DNA of 64,000 bases, taken from the NCBI RefSeq assembly GCF_943181405.1, contig NZ_CALPBY010000001.1:124001-188000 (forward strand), given 5' to 3'. Made by a program: the position numbers and the translations under genes. This document shows, piece by piece, positions 58,737 through 64,000 of this stretch (positions within the stretch are counted from its first letter, which is position 1; every line of letters starts with the position of its first letter). The stretch comes from Cellulosimicrobium sp. Marseille-Q4280. GTDB lineage: Bacteria; Actinomycetota; Actinomycetes; Actinomycetales; Cellulomonadaceae. The notes under the pieces are model-generated. The model ran no database searches. It saw nothing but the letters and a program-made list of their open reading frames with translations, and had not been told where the DNA came from.

Positions 58737-59309
58737 TCACCGCGCCGGAAGCAGGCCTGCCACGAGTGCGTCGATCACGTCGTCGACCGGGACCTCCGGG
58801 TCGACCGGTGTCGTCAACCGGTCGAAGAGGAGCCCGTCGATCGCGTAGTGGAACAGGGCGATCTCCCTGCGCCCGCCGGGCAGGCCTGCCGACCGGTTGA
58901 ACTCGACGTCGGCCTCGAACCCCGCGCGCAGCCACGGCTCGAGCACGGCGGCGAGCTCCGGCCGGCGCCCGGAGGCGAGCCGCAGCTCGAACAGGGCTCG
59001 GGTGACGTCGGGGTCGGCGGACAGCCGCCGCACGATGTCGCGGAGGTAGTCGGCGAACAGCGCGCGACTGGGCTGCTGTGCTGCTCGCCGGGCCAGGTCC
59101 TCCGGTGTCGGCGCGAGCCGGGCCCCGATGCGCTCGAACAGCCCGGCGACGAGCGCGTCACGGCTCCTGAAGTAGTTCGACGTCGTTCCCGTGGGAACCC
59201 CGGCCTCGTCGTCGATCGCTCGATGCGTCAGGCCGCGCGACCCCTCGCGTGCGAGCACGGCGATCCCCGCGTCCGCCAGTGCGCTGCGTCGTGCCGGGTT
59301 CTTCGCCAT
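58737..59309 (-). CDS. TetR-family transcriptional regulator
   Basis: A 190-residue TetR repressor. The helix-turn-helix is LTHRAIDDEAGVPTGTTSNY, then FRSRDALVAGLFERIG. The C-terminal ligand domain contains ALFADYLRDIVRRLSADPDV and LFHYAIDGLLFDRL. ATG 59309 has TATCGT 6 nt upstream (leaderless). It is divergent from a DHFR-like reductase gene and likely controls both through repeats in the 73-nt gap. Confidence 0.9.
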   Translation of the reverse strand: MAKNPARRSALADAGIAVLAREGSRGLTHRAIDDEAGVPTGTTSNYFRSRDALVAGLFERIGARLAPTPEDLARRAAQQPSRALFADYLRDIVRRLSADPDVTRALFELRLASGRRPELAAVLEPWLRAGFEADVEFNRSAGLPGGRREIALFHYAIDGLLFDRLTTPVDPEVPVDDVIDALVAGLLPAR

Positions 59310-59315
59310 GCGCCG

Positions 59316-59378
59316 ACGATAGCCCGACCACTGCACCTGTTGTAGTCTCCAACCACTGCACCTGTAGTTATTGGAGAC
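59316..59378. promoter_or_regulatory. tetR/DHFR-like divergent control region
   Basis: ACCACTGCACCTGT occurs twice (59327-59340, 59352-59365), and GTCTCCAA (59345-59352) pairs with TTGGAGAC (59371-59378). Minus-strand -10 TATCGT is at 59321-59316. These repeats are candidate TetR operators. Confidence 0.6.
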
Positions 59379-59382
59379 TCTG

Positions 59383-59961
59383 ATGCGAGAAGTGACCTAT
59401 TACGCCGCCGTCAGCCTCGACGGGTACATCGCCGGTCCGGGCGGTGAGTTCGACGCCTTCCTCGCCGAGGGCGATCACATGGGACCGATCTGGGAGCGGT
59501 TTCGTGGCACCGCGCCGACGCGGCTGGCCGAGGCGGTCGGCCTCCCGGTCGACGACGGCCCGTTCGACACCGTTCTCATGGGATGGAACACCTACGCCGT
59601 CGGCCTTCCCGACCACCACCTGCCGAACCCGTACGAGCACCTGCGGCAGATCGTCTTCTCCCGCGCGCACGAGGCGCCTCCCGGGAGCGAGGGGGTGCAC
59701 GTCACGGACTCCGACCCGGTGGAGACCGTCCGCGCGCTCAAGCAGGAGGACGGCAAGGGGATCTGGCTGTGCGGCGGGGGCGTTCTCGCCGCGGTGCTCG
59801 CCGACGAGATCGACCGGCTCGCGCTGAAGATCAACCCCGTCCTTCTCGGTGGGGGGATACCGCTCTTCGGCGCGCGGGACTACGCGCCGCAGCGGTGGGA
59901 GAACACCGGCACGCAGACCTTCGGGTCCGGCGTGACGCTCGCGGAGTACGCCCGGTCGTGA
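59383..59961 (+). CDS. Dihydrofolate reductase-family protein (RibD C-domain-like)
   Basis: A 192-residue reductase of the RibD_C/YwjB type. REVTYYAAVSLDGYIAGPGG opens the fold. DTVLMGWNTYAVGLP, QIVFSRAHEAPPGSEGVHVT and GIWLCGGGVLAAVLADEIDR (NADPH-binding GGG) follow, ending LFGARDYAP. Substrate unknown. ATG 59383 has GGAGAC upstream; the TTG at 59371 lies within the operator. Confidence 0.87.
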   Translation: MREVTYYAAVSLDGYIAGPGGEFDAFLAEGDHMGPIWERFRGTAPTRLAEAVGLPVDDGPFDTVLMGWNTYAVGLPDHHLPNPYEHLRQIVFSRAHEAPPGSEGVHVTDSDPVETVRALKQEDGKGIWLCGGGVLAAVLADEIDRLALKINPVLLGGGIPLFGARDYAPQRWENTGTQTFGSGVTLAEYARS

Positions 59962-60040
59962 GGTCCGCACCCGTCGGGGGAGGACCTGAGGCCCGAGGGC
60001 GCGGCTGCTCCACGATCGGGGGGTGTGGCACCCTCGTCCC

Positions 60041-60535
60041 GTGAACGACACGACCACCCGGGGCGACGTGCGCGTCGCCGTCGAGGACCCGTCGGCGACC
60101 GACGTCCTCGCGCTGCTGCAGGAGCACCTCGACGACATGTTCGCGACGTCGCCGCCGGAGAGCGTGCACGCGCTCGACGTCGAGCGGCTGCGGGTCCCGG
60201 AGATCACGTTCGTCACGGCGCGCTCGGCCGAGGGGACCCTGCTCGGCTGCGGCGCGCTCAAGGAGCACGCGGGCGGGCTCGGGGAGCTCAAGTCGATGCG
60301 CACGACGGCGGCCGCGCGCGGGCGAGGGGTCGCGACGACGGTGCTGGTGTTCCTGCTCGACGAGGCACGACGCCGAGGGATGGACCGGGTGAGCCTGGAG
60401 ACCGGCACGGAGGCCTACTTCGCTCCGGCGCGTCGTCTCTACGCGCGGCACGGGTTCGTCGGGTCCCCGCCGTTCGCCGACTACACCGACGACCCGAACA
60501 GCGTGTTCATGACCCTGGGCCTCCAGGTCCGCTGA
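60041..60535 (+). CDS. GNAT-family N-acetyltransferase
   Basis: A 164-residue acetyltransferase. GCGALKEHAGGLGELKSMRT, the acetyl-CoA loop RGRGVATTVLVFLLDEARRR and LYARHGFVGSPPFADYTDDP are typical of the PhnO/YsnE-like group acting on small amines or amino acids. GTG 60041 has CACCCT 7 nt upstream (possible leaderless start). Confidence 0.88.
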   Translation: MNDTTTRGDVRVAVEDPSATDVLALLQEHLDDMFATSPPESVHALDVERLRVPEITFVTARSAEGTLLGCGALKEHAGGLGELKSMRTTAAARGRGVATTVLVFLLDEARRRGMDRVSLETGTEAYFAPARRLYARHGFVGSPPFADYTDDPNSVFMTLGLQVR

Positions 60536-60543
60536 CCGACGGC

Positions 60544-60619
60544 CACCACCGCCGAGAAGTGGGTTCCCGCCCCGAGCTCTGCTGATCCCGGGGCGGAAAC
60601 CCACTTCTCGGCGGTGGTG
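60544..60619. repeat. Very long hairpin (31-bp arms)
   Basis: Arms 60544-60574 and 60589-60619 pair with one mismatch around a 14-nt loop; the outer 22 bp are perfect (CACCACCGCCGAGAAGTGGG...). It lies between the convergent GNAT and DoxX genes, so it can serve as a terminator, but it is far longer than needed. Confidence 0.85.
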
Positions 60620-60641
60620 GTGCTGTCGGCGTGCGGTGCGG

Positions 60642-61214
60642 TCATGCCTCGAGCTTCAGGCGTGCACCGAGCGCGACGGCCGCGACCACGGAGGCGCCTG
60701 CGACGAGCACGGCGTCCTTGAGGACGTACTGGCCCATGAGCGTCATGCCGTCGCCGAAGAGCTCGCCGAAGAACAGGAGCAGCGGGGACAGGATGCCGAC
60801 CAGGGCGACGGCGAGCGCGAGCAGGCCGATCTTCAGGAAGCGGCCGGTGACGAGAGACAGGCCGATGAACGTCTCGAGCACGGCGGTGAAGAGCACCGCA
60901 GCGGTGCCGCCGACGAGCCCGAACGTGAGCGTCTCGACGGTGCGTGCGGCGATGGTCTCGGCAGGGCTGCCGCCCGGCACGAACTTCAGGACGCCGAAGC
61001 CGAGGAAGACCAGGCCGATCGCGACGCGCAGCGCCGGCACCGACCAGCGTGTGAGGAACCGCGCGGTCGCGGCGACGGCGGTGTCGACGTGCCCGGTGAC
61101 CGTGGCGACGAGCTGACGCGTCGGCGGGGCGGCGGCCGGAGCGGCGGGACCGGCGGTGACCACCGGACGTGGTGCGACGGCCGGGGTGGCGTGTGTCGGG
61201 GCCGGGTGGAACAT
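60642..61214 (-). CDS. DoxX-family membrane protein
   Basis: A 190-residue protein. A Pro/Ala/Thr-rich cytoplasmic N-terminus (about 35 residues) precedes four membrane helices typical of DoxX/DoxD: VPALRVAIGLVFLGFGVLKF, TLTFGLVGGTAAVLFTAVLE, IGLLALAVALVGILSPLLLF and VLVAGASVVAAVALGARL. Some DoxX proteins act with oxidoreductases in thiol stress, but the specific role here is unknown. Confidence 0.82.
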   Translation of the reverse strand: MFHPAPTHATPAVAPRPVVTAGPAAPAAAPPTRQLVATVTGHVDTAVAATARFLTRWSVPALRVAIGLVFLGFGVLKFVPGGSPAETIAARTVETLTFGLVGGTAAVLFTAVLETFIGLSLVTGRFLKIGLLALAVALVGILSPLLLFFGELFGDGMTLMGQYVLKDAVLVAGASVVAAVALGARLKLEA

Positions 61215-61333
61215 GGTGAAGCCTCCTCCAGGTGGTGGGAGCAGCCGGTGTGGCCGCCTCTGGAAGGAGGGGAGCGCAGGACCCCGTGGGGCGTCCTCGC
61301 GCCGTTTTCACCCAGGCGGGTGGCGGAGTGCCG

Positions 61334-62092
61334 TCACCGCCGCTTCGGCGCGGAGGACGGGTCCCAGCCGGGTCGCGGCTCGCGCGACGTCGTCGACGCG
61401 TCGCGCGAGCGGTACACGACGTAGGGCCTGAACAGGTACGGGACCGGCGCCGAGAAGGCGTGCACGAGGCGCGTGAACGGCCACACGGCGAACAGGAGCA
61501 TCGCGGCGACGACGTGGACCTGGAACGCGGTGGGGACCCCGGCCATCAGCTCGGGCTGCGGCTGGAGGTACCAGAGCGAGCGGTACCAGGGGGAGATCGT
61601 CTCGCGGTAGTCGTAGCCGTGGCCGCCCGCCAGGATCTGGGTCTGCACGGTGGCCCACGCCCCCGAGAGGATGGATGCCCCGAGGAACACGTACATCCCC
61701 TTGTCCACGCGCGTCGTCGCGAGGAACACGGGCCCGGTGGTGCGCCGCCGGTAGATGAGGATGAGGAGTCCCGCGACGGCGACGACGGCCGCGACCGTTC
61801 CCATCGACGTCGCGATGAAGTGGTAGAACCCCTCGCTGATGCCGACGGCCTCGGTCCACGCCTTCGGCACGACGAGCCCCAGCAGGTGCCCGAGCACGAC
61901 GAACAGCAGCCCGAAGTGGAACAGCGGCGAGCCGAGGCGCAGGAGCCTCTTCTCGTAGAGCTCGCTCGACCGGGTGGTCCAGCCGAACTTGTCGTAGCGG
62001 TACCGCCAGATCGACCCGACGACGAGCACCGCGAACGTCACGTACGGCAGCACGACCCAGAGCAGGACCTCGCCCGCGCTCACGCCGCTCAT
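61334..62092 (-). CDS. narI: Respiratory nitrate reductase gamma subunit
   Basis: A 252-residue membrane cytochrome b subunit taking electrons from quinol for NarGH. VLLWVVLPYVTFAVLVVGSI is the first helix, SPLFHFGLLFVVLGHLLGL holds two haem-ligand His, and FQVHVVAAMLLFAVWPFTRL and HAFSAPVPYLFRPYVVYR hold the others near the C-terminus. ATG 62092 overlaps the narJ stop (ATGA). Last gene of the nar operon. Confidence 0.95.
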   Translation of the reverse strand: MSGVSAGEVLLWVVLPYVTFAVLVVGSIWRYRYDKFGWTTRSSELYEKRLLRLGSPLFHFGLLFVVLGHLLGLVVPKAWTEAVGISEGFYHFIATSMGTVAAVVAVAGLLILIYRRRTTGPVFLATTRVDKGMYVFLGASILSGAWATVQTQILAGGHGYDYRETISPWYRSLWYLQPQPELMAGVPTAFQVHVVAAMLLFAVWPFTRLVHAFSAPVPYLFRPYVVYRSRDASTTSREPRPGWDPSSAPKRR

Positions 62093-62892
62093 CGCCGTCC
62101 ACCCCGCTCGTCCGTGTCCGTCGGCCCGAACGGCGCGAGCCCCTCGAGCCCGACCATCTCGCTCGGCGGGCCCGCCGTGACGAGCGCCTCGTAGCGGCGC
62201 TCGGCCGCCTCGTCGAGCGGCGGCAGCGTGAGGCACACGGCTTCGACGACCCCTGTCCACGGCGCTCCCGTGTCCGCGAGCGCCGCCCGCAGCACCTCGA
62301 TCCCGTCGCGGTGCATGCCCAGGAGCCCGGCGGCGATGGTCGCGTCGTCGCCGGTCGTGCGGGCCGAGAACTCGAGCACGGTCGGCAGGTAGTCCGGCAG
62401 CTCCGGCCCGCCCGCGGACGTCCGGGCGGCGAGCTCCCAGCCGGCGGCACGGTACGCCTCGACGAACCGGACGAGCGCGATCCCGCGCCTCCGGGTGTCC
62501 CCGGCGGCGTAGTACGAGAGGTACATCGAGCACTTGCGCTTGAGGTCGAACGTCGCGACGTAGAGCGCCTGGAGCTCGCGGAGCCCGCGGGGACCGGGTC
62601 CGTCCGTCCCGCCCGTGCCCGACGCCGCGTGGTCCAGCAGGTCGCAGAACCCGCCGAGCCGCTCGGCCACCGGGGCCGGCAGCCCGGGCAGGGCGGGCCG
62701 GACGGCGGCAGCGGCGGCGAGCACGTCGTCGTCGGGATAGGCGAGCAGGAGCGAGGCGGCCATGTGCGCGGTCCGGCGCTGGGCCGCCGTCGTGGGGACG
62801 GGGGCGACCGCCCGGGCGGCGTCGTCGGCGGTCCTGGCGCCGCGGCGTCGGGCCCCTGGGCGCAGGCGGGGCAGCGGGAGGAGCGAGGTCAT
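62089..62892 (-). CDS. narJ: Nitrate reductase molybdenum-cofactor assembly chaperone
   Basis: A 267-residue NarJ chaperone needed to insert Mo-bis-MGD into NarG. Conserved blocks: MAASLLLAYPDDDVLAAAAA, LQALYVATFDLKRKCSMYLS with YYAAGDTRRRGIALVRFVEA, and ELPDYLPTVLEFSA. The first 40 residues are an Arg/Ala-rich extension. ATG 62892 overlaps the narH stop (ATGA), and its own stop overlaps narI. Confidence 0.95.
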   Translation of the reverse strand: MTSLLPLPRLRPGARRRGARTADDAARAVAPVPTTAAQRRTAHMAASLLLAYPDDDVLAAAAAVRPALPGLPAPVAERLGGFCDLLDHAASGTGGTDGPGPRGLRELQALYVATFDLKRKCSMYLSYYAAGDTRRRGIALVRFVEAYRAAGWELAARTSAGGPELPDYLPTVLEFSARTTGDDATIAAGLLGMHRDGIEVLRAALADTGAPWTGVVEAVCLTLPPLDEAAERRYEALVTAGPPSEMVGLEGLAPFGPTDTDERGGRR

Positions 62893-64000
62893 CGCACACC
62901 GCCCGTGGTGTCCGGGGGTCCGGGACTCGGGGGCTCGCCCGACGACTCCACGCCGCCGGGGGCGTCGTGGCGCGCGTCCTGCCGTCCACCGGGAAGCGTG
63001 CCGGGCGCACCGGGCGGGGTGCCGCCGCCCTGCCCGACCGCCGCCGCGTGACCCGTCTCCATCTCGGGCGGGAACAGCCCGGCGGGACGCCCCCTGCCGT
63101 CCCAGTTGAGCAGGTTCACGCGCGACGTGGTCGACGGCTCGTGCGGCGAGTCCGCCGTCTGGCGGGCCTGGAGCACGTGGAAGTTCTCGACGGCGACGGG
63201 CATCGGCTGCCCGGAGGACGACCCGAACGGTCCACCGCCACCCATGGTCGTCCCGCCGTACCCGCCCATGCCCGGGCCGCCGTCGACGTCGAGCGAGCAC
63301 GCCATCTCGTCGAGCTCGCGCGCGATCTCCGTGTGCGCGGTGGGGATGACGTAGCGCTCCTCGTACTTCGCGATCGCCAGGAGCCGGTACATCTCCTGCA
63401 CCTCGCGTCCCGTCATCCCGACCGCGGTCGCGTTCTCCTCGGGGAACGCGTTGCCGAGGTTGACCTCGCGCATCGACGAGCGCATCGCCGCGAGGCGTCG
63501 CAGCACCTTCTCCACAGGTGCCGTGTCGCCCGCGGTGAACAGCCCGGCGAGGTACTCGAGCGGGATGCGCAGCTGCGAGATCGCGGCGAAGAGCGTGCGC
63601 CCGTCCTCGCCGTCGTTGCCGGACGCCGTGACGGTGTCGACGACAGGGGACAGCGGTGGGATGTACCAGACCATCGGGAGCGTGCGGTACTCGGGGTGCA
63701 GCGGCAGCGCGACCTCGTACTCGGAGATGAGCTTCCAGATCGGCGACGCCTGCGCCGCGGTGATCCAGTCGTCGGGGATGCCCTCGCGACGGGCCGCGGC
63801 GACGACCTCGGGGTCGTGCGGGTCGAGCAGGATCGAGCGCTGCGCGGCGAGCAGGTCGTGCTCGTCCTCGGCGGCCGCGGCGGTCGAGACGCGGTCGGCG
63901 TCGTAGAGCACGAGACCGAGGTAGCGCAGGCGGCCCACGCACGTCTCGGAGCACACCGTCGGCAGCCCCACCTCGAGCCGCGGGTAGCACAGCGTGCACT
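62889..64000 (-). CDS. narH: Respiratory nitrate reductase beta subunit, 5'-truncated
   Basis: The C-terminal about 370 residues of NarH, the iron-sulfur electron-transfer subunit; the gene runs off the right edge. A cluster-binding CTLCYPRLEVGLPTVC and ETCVGRLRYLG open the visible part. ASPIWKLISEYEVALPLHPE and TLPMVWYIPPLSPVVD follow. AMRSSMREVNLGNAF and MYRLLAIAKYEERYVIPTAH are typical. The last about 140 residues are a Gly/Pro-rich tail (GGPGMGGYGGTTMGGGGPFG, GQGGGTPPGAPGTLPGG) longer than usual for NarH. narG should lie just outside. Confidence 0.95.
   Translation of the reverse strand, partial: CTLCYPRLEVGLPTVCSETCVGRLRYLGLVLYDADRVSTAAAAEDEHDLLAAQRSILLDPHDPEVVAAARREGIPDDWITAAQASPIWKLISEYEVALPLHPEYRTLPMVWYIPPLSPVVDTVTASGNDGEDGRTLFAAISQLRIPLEYLAGLFTAGDTAPVEKVLRRLAAMRSSMREVNLGNAFPEENATAVGMTGREVQEMYRLLAIAKYEERYVIPTAHTEIARELDEMACSLDVDGGPGMGGYGGTTMGGGGPFGSSSGQPMPVAVENFHVLQARQTADSPHEPSTTSRVNLLNWDGRGRPAGLFPPEMETGHAAAVGQGGGTPPGAPGTLPGGRQDARHDAPGGVESSGEPPSPGPPDTTGGVR

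Noticed and set aside
1-64000. IS elements, integrases, prophage, tRNA or rRNA genes
   Set aside because: No transposase, integrase or phage-type protein among the supported genes, and I saw no cloverleaf or rRNA core sequence. A tRNAscan/Infernal run would be decisive.

Overview
The window is about 72-74% G+C by eye, densely packed, and has GTG, TTG and leaderless starts. Its genes are typical of a cellulolytic actinobacterium: a GH43 enzyme with two carbohydrate-binding modules, sortase-anchored surface proteins, a WXG100 protein, an HspR/HAIR heat-shock operator and narGHJI. I infer a Promicromonosporaceae/Cellulomonadaceae relative (Cellulosimicrobium- or Isoptericola-like). I saw no rRNA, tRNA, IS element, prophage or CRISPR array. 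No gene-free stretch exceeds about 290 bp; the longest are 58453-58736, 44213-44493 and 7516-7740.

Layout. 1-5836: mug (cut by the left edge), a SnoaL-like protein, an FAD monooxygenase, a secreted GH43, RNase Z. 5975-8424: lipoprotein/PKD pair and a histidine phosphatase. 8604-13019: a kynurenine operon (TDO, amidohydrolase, kynureninase, PaaX regulator) joined by 4-nt overlaps, then vapBC. 13810-20265: acetyltransferase, unknowns, a ChaB-like protein, a sortase-anchored choice-of-anchor A protein and a secreted phosphatase. 20374-23640: WXG100 cluster, HbpS-like protein, Hsp20 under a HAIR box. 23811-32254: lipoproteins, a DnaQ-like exonuclease, an acetyltransferase/helical fusion, an SDR and a secreted M28 peptidase. 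32348-46875: housekeeping and stress genes (NDH-2, acyl-CoA ligase, MOSC, Fes-like esterase, histidine phosphatase, DinB, FrnE-like DsbA, DNA glycosylase, RNase HI, DedA, FKBP, ferritin-like/VIT1). 46978-49990: two repeat-rich secreted proteins, one with chaplin-like repeats, a sortase motif and a frameshift. 50115-54917: PadR-ABC operon and the gluconate genes gntP-gntK with divergent gntR. 55039-58452: molybdate regulator, ModA and a ModB-ModC fusion. 58737-61214: TetR, DHFR-like, GNAT and DoxX. 61334-64000: narI, narJ and part of narH.

How parts work together. Molybdate uptake, the MOSC protein and the molybdoenzyme nitrate reductase form a molybdenum theme. TDO, the amidohydrolase and kynureninase could take tryptophan to anthranilate. 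Three secreted enzymes of unrelated chemistry (GH43, phosphatase, M28 peptidase) share one C-terminal domain of about 88 residues. Several families of long palindromes sit at gene junctions, and two copies lie in frame inside the kynurenine amidohydrolase. Many genes have a TANNNT-type -10 box 6-7 nt before the start codon, which suggests widespread leaderless transcription. In-frame tandem repeats in 9-bp multiples are common.
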